A stretch of 61,721 nt of DNA from Youngiibacter multivorans (GCF_017873395.1 NZ_JAGGKC010000024.1:1-61721); one strand, 5' to 3'. Positions 9,191 to 18,604 are shown, counted from the first letter of the stretch. Notes: a model not told the origin generated them from the sequence alone. Numbers and translations: made by a program.

Positions 9191-10432
9191 ATGCATAGAC
9201 GAAAATTATCGCAGCGAGAGATAACGGTTTGGATCTTGGTATATATACTATTCATTGCACATGGCACTAATATATTTAATTTTGTGAATATGTTGACTGC
9301 ATTTGTTTTTACAAGTTTGATTCTAATTTTATGTTATTACTATAGAGTGGAAATTTCAGTAAAACTTTTTTTTGCTTTTGTTTTGCTATTACTAAATCAT
9401 GTAGTTACGGGCATAATTACAGGAGCGAGTGTTAGCGAAGGATTTAATTTTACTGGCTGGATGTTAATGTTTTTTTCTGTTATGATAGTCAAACTTTTAT
9501 ATAAACTTGACAATAATGTAATGGTGAAATTTATTAAGGTGGTTGTTCTATTTTCTATTATTAGTCTACTATGTTATGCATTAGTACAACTTGGATTTGG
9601 AAATGTAATTTCAACAATATTTAGAACGTACAAATCAGGTATGGGTACGGTTGCTGGGAAATGGTTATATGTTTATAATTTGCGGAATCCCCAACGTAAT
9701 AGCGGGGTTTTTACTGAGCCAGGTATATATCAAGTTATTTTAGTAATGTGCATATACGTTATGGTTTTTTTAAGAGATAGAATATATTTATCGAATATTC
9801 AATACAACATTTCATTGGTAATTCTATTGGTAACACTTGTGACAACAAAATCAGCAGCAGGCTTTATTGGATTATTCGCAATAATGTGTACATTTTTGTT
9901 GAAGAGGAAAAAGAGAAATGATTACATTATTGTAGTATTTATGGTTTCTGTATTTGGATTTCTAGTATTTGACTATTGTACAAATGGATACAATAGTATA
10001 CTAGAAAAATATTTTTTTGGGAAAATTGTAGAAACTGCAGAACTGAACACTAATCTTACTTCAGGTGGAGCGCGTCTTGTTGCTATGCAATTAGGAATCG
10101 AATCTGCGTTAAAACACCCATTTGGAATTGGATTTATTGGGTGGCAAAATAAATTGTATGAGATATATGGTGCTAATATTGGAACGGGGAATGCTTTGTT
10201 TAGTCAATTGGGCATACGAGGTTTTCCCGCATTTTTTTTAACTCTGTATATAGCTATTATGCCGGCTACTAAAAACAAAAAGAGTATGTTAGAAGTTTCG
10301 CTTTATGTGTTTTTATATATTTATATATCGATAGTTCAATCAAGTGTTTTATATCCAGCAGTTGTATTGACAGCGTATTTACCTCAACACTTGAACTTTA
10401 GTGGGGAAATAAAGTATAGATCAAATAAATGA
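9191..10432 (+). CDS. Wzy-like polysaccharide polymerase (O-antigen ligase/polymerase family)
   Basis: A 413-residue polytopic membrane protein with about ten hydrophobic segments spread over its whole length. A large hydrophilic loop (about 140-180) contains RNPQRNSGVFTEPGIYQ. Another segment has GGARLVAMQLGIESALKHPFGIGFIGW, a pattern common in Wzy/WaaL proteins, where Arg residues in the outer loops bind the lipid-linked donor. It would join flipped repeat units outside the membrane. The ribosome binding site AAAGGGG overlaps the end of the previous gene. Wzy proteins have weak sequence conservation, so the call rests on topology, loop motifs and gene order beside a Wzx-like gene. Confidence 0.83.
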   Translation: MHRRKLSQREITVWILVYILFIAHGTNIFNFVNMLTAFVFTSLILILCYYYRVEISVKLFFAFVLLLLNHVVTGIITGASVSEGFNFTGWMLMFFSVMIVKLLYKLDNNVMVKFIKVVVLFSIISLLCYALVQLGFGNVISTIFRTYKSGMGTVAGKWLYVYNLRNPQRNSGVFTEPGIYQVILVMCIYVMVFLRDRIYLSNIQYNISLVILLVTLVTTKSAAGFIGLFAIMCTFLLKRKKRNDYIIVVFMVSVFGFLVFDYCTNGYNSILEKYFFGKIVETAELNTNLTSGGARLVAMQLGIESALKHPFGIGFIGWQNKLYEIYGANIGTGNALFSQLGIRGFPAFFLTLYIAIMPATKNKKSMLEVSLYVFLYIYISIVQSSVLYPAVVLTAYLPQHLNFSGEIKYRSNK

Positions 10433-10520
10433 TTATCATATTTACGAATCTTGAACTAAATAAATAATAAATTGAATAACTACTAATAAATAGAAAGAAA
10501 GAGGAAAAGGAGTTTTTTAT

Positions 10521-11408
10521 ATGAGTGTTGCAGCAGTTATCGTGACGTATAATCGAAGTGATCTATTGATGGCAAATCTTGACATGCTGAATTATCAAAC
10601 CAGAAAATTTGATTCAATAATAATTATTGATAATGCGAGTACTGATGGAACTGAGGAAAAATTAAGAGAAAAGCAATATTTTAAGAATTTACCGATAGAT
10701 TATATACTACTTAATTCTAATACCGGTGGAGCGGGAGGTTTTAGTTATGGTGTCAAATACGCATACGATATGGGCTTTGACTGGATTGTATTGATGGATG
10801 ATGACGGTAAACCTGCCAACAGTATGACAATAGAAAAGCTCGTAAACCGAGGTGAATATTTATACATAAGTAAAAATAGATGCGTAATGATAAATTCTTT
10901 AGTAACCTACGATGGTGAAAATCTAAGCTTTACTATTCCATATACAATGAATGAAATTAAGGTTGCTCAAAAAACTGGACAGTTGCTTGAAGGAGCGATT
11001 AGTCCTTTTAACTGTACACTCATTTCAAAAGAAGTTGTCACTTGTGTAGGAGCTCCTAGAGCAGATTTCTTTATTGCATGTGATGAACGTGAATATATTG
11101 CTAGAAATCAAAGAAATGGAACATATATTGCAACAGTTTCGGATTCTATTTATCTTCATCCACAATCTAGAGATGGATTAATAAAAGATAAATGTAACTT
11201 CTATGAGACTTTTGAAAATACAAATAAAGAGTACTATTATACACGAAATACAATATGTATGGAAAAGAATTTAAGAAGTGCCCTGCGGGTATTAACGAAT
11301 AGAATAATTACTATTTCAAAATTTGAAGATAAGAAATTTGAACGTTTGTGTATATGTACAAAGGCTACAGTTGATGCATTGCTTGGTAGAATGGGTAAGA
11401 GAATGTAA
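10521..11408 (+). CDS. GT2 glycosyltransferase, possibly galactofuranosyl or rhamnosyl
   Basis: A GT-A fold family 2 transferase of 295 residues. It shows AAVIVTYNRSDLL (4-16) for the nucleotide-binding start, IIDNASTDGT (about 37-46), a SNTGGAGGFSYGV glycine-rich segment and the metal-binding DDDG in LMDDDGKP (about 93-100). The GGAGGF motif is typical of the rhamnosyl/galactofuranosyl (GlfT-like) group. The nearby UDP-galactopyranose mutase makes a Galf role plausible but unproven. ATG start with AAAGGAG about 9 bases before it. An 88-base AT-rich gap separates it from the polymerase gene. Confidence 0.87.
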   Translation: MSVAAVIVTYNRSDLLMANLDMLNYQTRKFDSIIIIDNASTDGTEEKLREKQYFKNLPIDYILLNSNTGGAGGFSYGVKYAYDMGFDWIVLMDDDGKPANSMTIEKLVNRGEYLYISKNRCVMINSLVTYDGENLSFTIPYTMNEIKVAQKTGQLLEGAISPFNCTLISKEVVTCVGAPRADFFIACDEREYIARNQRNGTYIATVSDSIYLHPQSRDGLIKDKCNFYETFENTNKEYYYTRNTICMEKNLRSALRVLTNRIITISKFEDKKFERLCICTKATVDALLGRMGKRM

Positions 11409-11644
11409 TCTAGCTAGTTGTTTACTTGAGAAGATAAATAGTAAATTTCTAATGGATAGAGATTTATATTTATCAATTGTAAATGAAGGGACATAGAAAA
11501 GGATTATTCTGAGATTTATGAAATCTGAATTATATTTAATAAGAATCAGAATACTCTAATATTTATTAAATTCGTAACTAACTATGTATGGATATAAATT
11601 TTAAGATACATACGTAGTCTTTGTATATACTTGGAGAATGAATA

Positions 11645-13093
11645 ATGATAAAAAAACAAAGCATTAAAAAAAATCTCATATATAATACATTATATCAGCT
11701 ATTCACTTTGATTACTCCCTTTATAACTGCACCTTATACAGCGAGGGTCTTGGGGGCTGAAGGTATTGGACTTCAAAGTTTTATCGGGTCAATTTCGTCA
11801 TATTTTATATTATTTTCTGCGCTTGGTACTGCGGCTTACGGCCAAAGAGAAATTGCACGATGCAGAGATGAGGTAAGGACTCGCTCAAAAGTATTTTGGG
11901 GAATTGTGCTTGTAAAAGGTATTTGTACCTTTTTTGCATTATTTATATGGAGCTTAATTATTATTCTTAGCTCAGAATATACACTATATTACGCGGTATC
12001 AACTATTACAATCATGGCATCATTTTTGGATATTTCTTGGTTTTTCGCAGGAAATGAAGATTTTAAAACGATAGTAATTAGAAATATATTTGTTCGTCTA
12101 GTTGGAATAGTTAGTCTTTTCATATTTATTAAGAGTGTTAATGATTTGGTAATCTATATTGCAATATTAGCTTTGTCGACATTTTTTGGCAACTTATCCA
12201 TGTGGTTAGCACTTCCAAGTTATGTATGTAAGATAGCAATAAAGGATATTGAGCTAAAATACCATTTTAAAGAAACAATGGTTTACTTCATTCCAACGGT
12301 TGCAGTATCTGTTTATACAATTCTGGATAAAACTATGCTTGGATTTCTTACGGATGGAACATATGAAAATGGTTATTATGAACAAGCTCATAAGTTAGTA
12401 GATATTACAAAAGCTATTATCATTTCTATTAATTCGGTAATGTATACTAGAATGTCATATTTATTCAAACAAGGGCAACTTATAGAAATGAAGAGAAGAT
12501 TAAATCAGTCAATTAATGTAATTTTTTTCATTGCTTTACCGATGATTTTTGGGATGATAGGAATCGGAAAAACTTTGGTACCATGGTTTTTTGGAGATGG
12601 TTATGAAAAAGTGGTTTATCTTATCTATCTTTGCATGCCTCTTGTTTTGATTATCGGTTTGAGTAATTGTTTAGGACAACAATATTTGACACCATCAGGG
12701 CAACGAGCAAAAAGTAACAAGGTGATTATAATTGGAGCAGTAATAAACTTTTGTCTAAATTTATTGCTTATTCCCAAGTACGAATCTTTTGGCGCAGCAG
12801 TAGCTTCTGTTTTTGCTGAGTTAGCTATTCTTACAGTGTATATTAAGATTAGTTCATCACAGCTTGAATTCGATAAATTGATAAGTCAAAATATTCCAAG
12901 ATTAATTAGCGCCGTTCTGATGTTTTTAGTTGTTTATAATAGCAATGGTTTTTTTGCGATTGGAACCATTAATCTTTTGGTACAGATAATTAGTGGTGCA
13001 TTAGTCTATTTTTTAGTATTAATATTGATGAAAGATGAATTGATTATGGACTTAGTTCGAAATCAATTTAATAGGATAAAAAAGAATGAGTAG
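11645..13093 (+). CDS. Wzx-type oligosaccharide flippase
   Basis: A 482-residue membrane protein of the polysaccharide transporter branch of the MOP superfamily. It has about 12-14 hydrophobic helices. The N-terminus (NTLYQLFTLITPFITAPYTA, starting near 14) and RVLGAEGIGLQSF are classic Wzx/RfbX features. It would flip undecaprenyl-linked repeat units to the outside for the polymerase. A 236-base gap precedes it; the pyruvyl transferase gene overlaps its end by 8 bases. No Wzz/Wzc-type chain-length genes lie in the window, so those functions may be encoded upstream or elsewhere. Confidence 0.9.
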   Translation: MIKKQSIKKNLIYNTLYQLFTLITPFITAPYTARVLGAEGIGLQSFIGSISSYFILFSALGTAAYGQREIARCRDEVRTRSKVFWGIVLVKGICTFFALFIWSLIIILSSEYTLYYAVSTITIMASFLDISWFFAGNEDFKTIVIRNIFVRLVGIVSLFIFIKSVNDLVIYIAILALSTFFGNLSMWLALPSYVCKIAIKDIELKYHFKETMVYFIPTVAVSVYTILDKTMLGFLTDGTYENGYYEQAHKLVDITKAIIISINSVMYTRMSYLFKQGQLIEMKRRLNQSINVIFFIALPMIFGMIGIGKTLVPWFFGDGYEKVVYLIYLCMPLVLIIGLSNCLGQQYLTPSGQRAKSNKVIIIGAVINFCLNLLLIPKYESFGAAVASVFAELAILTVYIKISSSQLEFDKLISQNIPRLISAVLMFLVVYNSNGFFAIGTINLLVQIISGALVYFLVLILMKDELIMDLVRNQFNRIKKNE

Positions 13094-14219
13094 AATATTA
13101 TTATATGGCATGTGCGGAATGGATAATTTAGGTGATGATTTAATGTATAGTGCGATAAGTCGCTACCTTAATCAAAACAATATAAAGATTGATTTCATTG
13201 AAAGAGTTAAATGGAAAAACTATTTTTTTAATGAAAAGAAGCCGACATGTGTTAAATTTATTATTTATAATGCGTTTTTTACGAGAGTCGGATTTGCAAT
13301 AAGAAAATATATAAATGTGCTTTACTCAAAATTCAGAGATATTGAATTTGCTTGTGTTATGAAAAAAATGCAGGAGGGTTATTCCGCACTAGTGTTTTTG
13401 GGTGGAGGATACTTAACTAGCGATTATTCTGTTATGTCGGAAGATGAGCTAGATAATATATTATTATTAATAAACACCGCAAAAAAGGCTGGAATAAAAG
13501 TCATTTTTTCAGGACTTACTGTTGGACCTTTTGAAGAAAAAAAATATCTTAGTAAAAAGGTTGCAGATATTCTGAAGTTTGGAGATTGGCTTTCTGTTCG
13601 AGATAAGTTTTCCCTGAATGAAATTGAAAAACTAGGATTAAAAGCCGAACTTATTGGTGACAATATATTTCTTTTTGGTAGTGAAAATAAGTGTAGAGAG
13701 TGTGATTTTTCAGGTAAATACATAATTGTAAATCTTAAGAGCCATATGGATCAATCACAAAACCTGGTTGAAAGAAAAAAAATCATTGCACAACTCTGTG
13801 TAAAATATAATGGAATCGTTAAAGTTGTTCCATTTAGATCTGATGTTGATGGCGAGGAATATAAAATCAATCAATTATTGGCTGATCAACTAGTAAATCT
13901 AGGAATCGAATGTGAGCTAATCATTCCAAATTCAGTGGACGAATTGATTAATTTATATTCTAATGCACATATTGTAATAGGCAGTGCGTATCATTGTGTT
14001 GCATTAGCGTTACTATTCAAAAGGAAATTATATACTTGGTATGACGGATTATACTATCAGTATAAAATTGATGGTATTATTGAATTGTGTGGAGCGAAAT
14101 CGAAAGAATTGATTGGAACCAGAATATTTGAGATACTTGATGGTTCAGCTATATCAACAGATTATAGAGTTGAGTTGGTCAAAAGAGAGTGGAATAATAT
14201 TGTCCAACTGATTAAATGA
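13086..14219 (+). CDS. Polysaccharide pyruvyl transferase family protein
   Basis: A 377-residue protein of the CsaB/WcaK/EpsO family, which adds a pyruvate ketal from phosphoenolpyruvate to a sugar. The N-terminal glycine-rich loop GMCGMDNLGDDLMYSAI (8-24) is the family hallmark; the middle has LGGGYLTSD, and the C-terminal donor-site half has GSAYHCVALALLFKRKLY with the His near 303 conserved in the family. ATG overlaps the flippase gene by 8 bases. Some family members are in fact sulfonate or other transferases, so ketal formation is a family-based inference. Confidence 0.85.
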   Translation: MSRILLYGMCGMDNLGDDLMYSAISRYLNQNNIKIDFIERVKWKNYFFNEKKPTCVKFIIYNAFFTRVGFAIRKYINVLYSKFRDIEFACVMKKMQEGYSALVFLGGGYLTSDYSVMSEDELDNILLLINTAKKAGIKVIFSGLTVGPFEEKKYLSKKVADILKFGDWLSVRDKFSLNEIEKLGLKAELIGDNIFLFGSENKCRECDFSGKYIIVNLKSHMDQSQNLVERKKIIAQLCVKYNGIVKVVPFRSDVDGEEYKINQLLADQLVNLGIECELIIPNSVDELINLYSNAHIVIGSAYHCVALALLFKRKLYTWYDGLYYQYKIDGIIELCGAKSKELIGTRIFEILDGSAISTDYRVELVKREWNNIVQLIK

Positions 14220-14235
14220 GAGGAGAAATTTCAAC

Positions 14236-15351
14236 ATGTACAATTATTTAGTTGTTGGAGCAGGTCTCTATGGCGCGATTTTTGCTCGGGAAGCTAAAAA
14301 GGCAGGCAAGTCTGTTCTGGTGATTGACAAGCGTCCGAATATTGCAGGAAATATTTATACCGAAGATATTGAAGGTATCCATGTCCATAAATATGGTGCA
14401 CACATTTTTCATACTAACAACAAGAGGGTATGGGACTATATTAGACAGTTTGCGGAGTTCAACCGCTTTACAAACAGTCCGGTGGCAAATTATCACGGTG
14501 AGCTTTATTCGCTTCCTTTCAATATGTACACCTTCAATAAGATGTGGGGTGTCATAACTCCAGCAGAGGCAGCAGCAAAGATTGAAATGCAAAAGAAAGA
14601 GGCTGGTATTAAAGAGCCTAAGAATCTTGAGGAGCAGGCAATTTCATTAGTGGGAAGAGATATATTTGAAAAACTGGTTAAGGGATATACAGAGAAGCAG
14701 TGGGGTCGTAACTGTAAAGAATTGCCAGCATTCATAATTAATCGTCTGCCTGTGAGACTAACATTTGACAATAATTATTTCAATGCGCTGTATCAAGGTA
14801 TCCCAATAGGTGGTTATACAAAGCTGGTTGCGAATCTACTAGAGGGTATTGAGGTCCGTCTAAATACGAACTACTTGGATGATATGGAAGAATTCAATAA
14901 TATTGCAGAGAAAATTGTATACACCGGACCGGTTGACGCTTATTTTGGTTATAGGCTTGGAACACTTGAGTATCGTACTGTACATTTTGAGACAGAACTG
15001 CTTGATATGCGGAACTATCAAGGTAATGCAGTAGTAAACTATACAGACAGTATAACTCCATGGACTCGTATTATCGAACACAAGTGGTTTGAGTTCGGCA
15101 AGGATGACGAGTGCAATGAGATACCAAAGACAATAATCAGTCGAGAATATTCCACCGAATGGCTACCGGGTGATGAGCCATACTACCCAGTAAATGATGA
15201 AAAGAACAGCTCGCTTTATGTTCTATACAAAAATTTAGCAGATTCTGAAATGAATGTAATCTTTGGCGGTCGGTTGGGTGAGTATAAATATTACGATATG
15301 GACGTCACGATTGCTTCAGCCTTGAATCTGTGTGAGATTGAACTCGACTAG
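14236..15351 (+). CDS. glf: UDP-galactopyranose mutase
   Basis: A flavoenzyme that interconverts UDP-galactopyranose and UDP-galactofuranose, the donor of Galf residues. The FAD-binding start VVGAGLYGAIFAREA (6-20) and DKRPNIAGNIY are plain. The KYGAHIFHTN segment (about 53-62) and EKQWGRNCKELP (about 153-164) match the mutase active-site regions, including conserved Arg and Trp residues. At 371 residues it is full length. It is the last gene of the AT-rich locus, 16 bases after the pyruvyl transferase, with a GAGAGGAG ribosome binding site. Its presence implies that the polymer contains galactofuranose. Confidence 0.95.
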   Translation: MYNYLVVGAGLYGAIFAREAKKAGKSVLVIDKRPNIAGNIYTEDIEGIHVHKYGAHIFHTNNKRVWDYIRQFAEFNRFTNSPVANYHGELYSLPFNMYTFNKMWGVITPAEAAAKIEMQKKEAGIKEPKNLEEQAISLVGRDIFEKLVKGYTEKQWGRNCKELPAFIINRLPVRLTFDNNYFNALYQGIPIGGYTKLVANLLEGIEVRLNTNYLDDMEEFNNIAEKIVYTGPVDAYFGYRLGTLEYRTVHFETELLDMRNYQGNAVVNYTDSITPWTRIIEHKWFEFGKDDECNEIPKTIISREYSTEWLPGDEPYYPVNDEKNSSLYVLYKNLADSEMNVIFGGRLGEYKYYDMDVTIASALNLCEIELD

Positions 15352-15451
15352 TTTAGAGTGTAAATATTGAATAATCTAGTTTTAAAAAGGTTAGACATAT
15401 TTCCTGGCATATTTGACAATTATGCGATTATTGAGTTAATAAAGTGAGGGT

Positions 15452-16339
15452 TTACCATTTTTTCCTGTAATCACTCGGACTGCAGTCTTCAAATTTTCTA
15501 AATACTTTCGCAAAATAATTAGTGTCAGTAATACCACAAAGAGTTGCAATCTCCTCAATTGATTTATTCGTAAACCTCAATAGCTCCTTCGAGGAATTCA
15601 CCCTTTTAGCACTGATATATTCCCCGATTGTCATTCCATAGTATTTTTTAAACTCTCTGGCGAGATAATATTTGCTCACGAAAAATTCCTGAGCAATCTC
15701 GTTCAGGGAGATTTTTTTCGCAAAATTATTATCAATATATTCCTTTATCTTGGCCATCTTTTCGATGTCTTTTTGACCGATTTTATTATTTCTTCTTGTG
15801 ATGCAAAGGGTTAGTATATCTGTTAACATCTTGGATATTATGAATTCTGAATTTATATCATTAATCTTCACTGCATCCAAACAGGAACCTATTATTGTTG
15901 TATAATCGGTTGCAATATCAGTGTGAAAAACACTTTTTGGATTGATGCTTCTATATTGGGTGATATAAGGCTTAATATTCTTTCCGTTGAAGTGTACCCA
16001 CATCAGTTCCCAAGGATCAGTATCGCTACTCTGGTGTGAATAGTGGTAGTTGCAGTCTATTAGCAGGCAGCTGCCTGGTTTCAGTTTATGTGTGTCTCCC
16101 TTATATGTGAACTGTCCGCTTCCTGAAAGTACTGCCATGAACAGATAAGAATTAAGCTGTTCCCTTTGTTTGATATGACTTTTAAGGCTCTTTAGTGAGC
16201 CGGATTCCTGAATGTAGAAAAGATTTTCCTTAGCGAATTCGCTTGGAGTATTGATGATTCTGTAATATGCAGTCAATTCTGATTCATGATAAGCATCGAA
16301 GAAGGTTTCTAATTTGTTTGTCTCATTAATCTGTTCCAT
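15452..16339 (-). CDS. AraC-family transcriptional regulator with cupin-like sensor domain
   Basis: The N-terminal half (about 40-140 of the protein) looks like the beta-barrel sensor domain of AraC-type sugar regulators, with KLKPGSCLLIDCNYHYSHQS resembling a cupin ligand segment. The C-terminal 100 residues hold two helix-turn-helix units (EIAQEFFVSKYYLAREFKKY and EIATLCGITDTNYFAKVFRK) followed by SPSDYRK. I place the start at the second ATG (16339 on the complement), because AAGGATG then lies 9 bases upstream; the first ATG at 16351 touches its only purine-rich sequence. The gene faces away from the GDP-sugar operon and converges on glf. It probably controls the adjacent gmd block, possibly through the repeated 12-base motif in the shared intergenic region. 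Confidence 0.9.
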   Translation of the reverse strand: MEQINETNKLETFFDAYHESELTAYYRIINTPSEFAKENLFYIQESGSLKSLKSHIKQREQLNSYLFMAVLSGSGQFTYKGDTHKLKPGSCLLIDCNYHYSHQSSDTDPWELMWVHFNGKNIKPYITQYRSINPKSVFHTDIATDYTTIIGSCLDAVKINDINSEFIISKMLTDILTLCITRRNNKIGQKDIEKMAKIKEYIDNNFAKKISLNEIAQEFFVSKYYLAREFKKYYGMTIGEYISAKRVNSSKELLRFTNKSIEEIATLCGITDTNYFAKVFRKFEDCSPSDYRKKW

Positions 16340-16368
16340 TATGTAGTTCATCCTTTTTAGTATAGTAG

Positions 16369-16418
16369 GTAAAATATTGCTATGATTGCTTATTAATAAA
16401 AGATAGGCAATATCTTAC
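16369..16418. promoter_or_regulatory. Inverted 12-base repeat, candidate AraC operator
   Basis: GTAAAATATTGC (16369-16380) and GCAATATCTTAC (16407-16418) are inverted copies with one mismatch, 26 bases apart, just upstream of the araC-type start codon. A third, directly oriented copy, GTAAAATATTGT, lies at 16539-16550 next to the gmd ribosome binding site. Spaced repeats between divergent genes are what an AraC dimer would bind. That the neighbouring regulator binds here is my inference. Confidence 0.55.
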
Positions 16419-16431
16419 TGAAAGATGTCAA

Positions 16432-16459
16432 TTGCATCCATGTACTTCTATATTATAAT
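16432..16459 (+). promoter_or_regulatory. Predicted sigma-A promoter of the gmd operon
   Basis: TTGCAT (16432-16437) and a perfect TATAAT (16454-16459) are 16 bases apart. Transcription would begin near 16466 and give a leader of about 105 bases before gmd. It lies just downstream of the inverted 12-base repeat, where an activator could bind. Confidence 0.55.
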
Positions 16460-16484
16460 GCTCTAAAATTGTTATTAAAAGCGT

Positions 16485-16523
16485 AAATCAGCAAAACTTG
16501 CGATGTGATGCTGATTTCTTTTT
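16485..16523 (+). terminator. Terminator-like hairpin in the gmd leader (candidate attenuator)
   Basis: AAATCAGCA (16485-16493) pairs perfectly with TGCTGATTT (16509-16517) and is followed by CTTTTT. In the plus direction no gene ends just before it, because the upstream araC gene runs the other way. It therefore sits between the predicted promoter and gmd. A competing pairing exists: GATGT (502-506) and CTGAT (511-515) can pair with ACATC and ATCAG at 528-537 (offsets from 16000). Confidence 0.5.
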
Positions 16524-16538
16524 GTGTATCAGACATCA

Positions 16539-16550
16539 GTAAAATATTGT
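16539..16550 (+). repeat. Third copy of the 12-base araC/gmd intergenic motif
   Basis: GTAAAATATTGT matches the copy at 16369-16380 at 11 of 12 positions, in the same orientation. It lies 22 bases before the gmd start, inside the transcribed leader if the predicted promoter is right, where a bound protein could block elongation. Confidence 0.45.
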
Positions 16551-16572
16551 AGATGAAAAGGGGAAGAAAGAA

Positions 16573-17655
16573 TTGAGCGAAATGAAGAAAGTTGCACTTA
16601 TAACTGGAATAACAGGGCAGGACGGATCCTATCTGTCAGAACTGCTGTTAGATAAAGGGTATGAGGTTCATGGAATCATAAGAAGGCATAGCACACCGTG
16701 CACAGACAGAATCGACCACCTGCTGAATGATAAGAGCGATAAAGGCCGTATTTTCCTCCACCATGGGGATTTGACTGATTCAAGCAACCTGGCAATGCTC
16801 ATTTCAAAGGTGAAGCCAGACGAGGTATATAACCTTGCTGCTCAGTCACACGTAGCAGTATCCTTCGAGGTGCCGGAATATACTGCAGAAGCTACAGGTG
16901 TAGGAACTATAAGGCTTCTTGAGGCGGTTCGTCAGAGCGGAATCAGCTGCAAGTACTACCAGGCTTCCACATCAGAGCTGTTCGGAGGAATACCTGGAAC
17001 TGCTCCGCAGAGCGAACAGACACCGTTCTATCCGAAGAGCCCATATGGAGCAGCCAAGCTCTATTCATACTGGATAACAGTTAATTACCGTGAATCATAC
17101 AACATGTTCGCATGCAACGGGATACTCTTCAACCATGAATCACCAAGAAGGGGAGAGACCTTCGTAACAAGAAAGATAACAATAGCAGTTGCCAACATAA
17201 TGGCAGGCAAGCAGGAGAAGCTGTCACTTGGAAACATGGATGCAAAGAGAGACTGGGGATTTGCAGGAGATTACGTAGAAGGAATGTGGAGGATGCTACA
17301 GCAGGATAAGCCATGTGACTATGTCCTTGCAACAAATGAGACACATACAGTCCGAGAATTCGTCGAGCTTTCATTTGCAGAAGTGGGAGTGGAGATTGAA
17401 TGGAAGGGTACAGGAGTGGACGAGAAGGGCTTCGATAAGAAGACTGGAAGACTTCTTGTTGATATCAACCCGGAATTCTTCAGACCTGCGGAAGTAGAGC
17501 TTCTATGGGGCGACAGCACCAAGGCGGAAAATGAGCTCGGATGGAAGCGTCAGGTAAGCTTCAGGGGCCTTGTTGAGATGATGGTGGATGAGGACATGAA
17601 GAGCATTGTTGGGAAATCTTCAGAGGAATTTGTCAAAGCGGGTGGATTGAAGTAA
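16573..17655 (+). CDS. gmd: GDP-mannose 4,6-dehydratase
   Basis: Converts GDP-D-mannose to GDP-4-keto-6-deoxymannose, the first step to GDP-L-fucose. It is an extended short-chain dehydrogenase: TGITGQDGSYLSELLL (12-27) is the NADP-binding loop, HGDLTDSSNL follows, the catalytic SPYGAAK motif carries Tyr and Lys near 156-160, and NHESPRRGETFVTRK is the GDP-mannose dehydratase signature. Length of 360 residues is normal. The start is TTG, preceded by GGGGAAG; an ATG three codons later is possible. Its base composition and codon use (AGG, ATA) differ from the AT-rich polysaccharide genes upstream. fcl starts at its last base. Confidence 0.96.
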   Translation: MSEMKKVALITGITGQDGSYLSELLLDKGYEVHGIIRRHSTPCTDRIDHLLNDKSDKGRIFLHHGDLTDSSNLAMLISKVKPDEVYNLAAQSHVAVSFEVPEYTAEATGVGTIRLLEAVRQSGISCKYYQASTSELFGGIPGTAPQSEQTPFYPKSPYGAAKLYSYWITVNYRESYNMFACNGILFNHESPRRGETFVTRKITIAVANIMAGKQEKLSLGNMDAKRDWGFAGDYVEGMWRMLQQDKPCDYVLATNETHTVREFVELSFAEVGVEIEWKGTGVDEKGFDKKTGRLLVDINPEFFRPAEVELLWGDSTKAENELGWKRQVSFRGLVEMMVDEDMKSIVGKSSEEFVKAGGLK

Positions 17656-18596
17656 TGAACAAGACTGACAAGATTTATGTGGCCGGACACAGAGGAATGG
17701 TAGGCTCTGCCATTATCAGAAGGCTTCAGGCAGAAGGGTATACAAACATAGTGACCCGGTCTTCAAAAGAGCTTGATCTCAGACGCCAGGCGGCAGTGGA
17801 AGAGTTCTTTGCCTTGGAGAAGCCTGACTATGTGTACCTTGCAGCAGCAAAGGTAGGCGGCATAATGGCAAACAGCACATATCCAGCCGATTTCATGTAT
17901 GACAACATGATAATGGAGATGAATGTGATAAAAAGCTCCTTCGAGAACAAGGTGAAGAAGCTCATGTTCCTCGGAAGCTCCTGCATATATCCGAGGATGG
18001 CACCGCAGCCAATAAAGGAGGACAGTCTCCTTACAAGTTCACTCGAGCAGACAAATGAGGCGTACGCGCTTGCAAAGATCTCCGGTCTCAAGTACTGCGA
18101 GTATCTTAACAGGCAGCATGGCACTGACTATATCAGCGTAATGCCAACAAATCTGTACGGTCTGAATGACAATTACCATCCGCAGAACTCGCATGTGCTT
18201 CCTGCAATGATAAGGCGCTTCCATGAAGCGAAGGAAGCTGGTCTTACAGAAGTAGTAATCTGGGGAACGGGAACACCACTAAGGGAGTTCCTATATGTGG
18301 ATGACCTGGCAGACGCCTGCGTATATCTGATGAACAATTACTCAGGGAATGAGACAGTAAACCTGGGAACAGGAAAGGAAGTCTCAATCCTTGAGCTGGC
18401 CCAGATAGTCAAGAAGGTAGTAGGATTCGAGGGGAGTATAGCACTGGATACTACGAAGCCTGATGGAACCCCGAGGAAGCTACTTGATGTAAGCAAGCTG
18501 GAAAGCCTTGGATGGAAATACAGGACTGATCTTGAGGTCGGAATAACGCTCGCCTATCAGGATTTCCTGAGCAGTGAAATGCGTGCTGAAAGGTAG
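17655..18596 (+). CDS. fcl: GDP-L-fucose synthase
   Basis: Epimerises and reduces GDP-4-keto-6-deoxy-D-mannose to GDP-L-fucose with NADPH. AGHRGMVGSAIIRRL (9-23) is the dinucleotide-binding loop and GSSCIYPRMAPQPIKE (about 106-121) is a strong WcaG signature. The catalytic Tyr-x3-Lys is in YALAKISGLKYCEY, and LPAMIRRFHEA follows. At 313 residues it is full length. ATG begins at the last base of the gmd stop, so the two are coupled. It pairs functionally with gmd, manC and the phosphohexomutase that follow. Confidence 0.95.
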   Translation: MNKTDKIYVAGHRGMVGSAIIRRLQAEGYTNIVTRSSKELDLRRQAAVEEFFALEKPDYVYLAAAKVGGIMANSTYPADFMYDNMIMEMNVIKSSFENKVKKLMFLGSSCIYPRMAPQPIKEDSLLTSSLEQTNEAYALAKISGLKYCEYLNRQHGTDYISVMPTNLYGLNDNYHPQNSHVLPAMIRRFHEAKEAGLTEVVIWGTGTPLREFLYVDDLADACVYLMNNYSGNETVNLGTGKEVSILELAQIVKKVVGFEGSIALDTTKPDGTPRKLLDVSKLESLGWKYRTDLEVGITLAYQDFLSSEMRAER

Positions 18597-18604
18597 GAAA
18601 ACAG

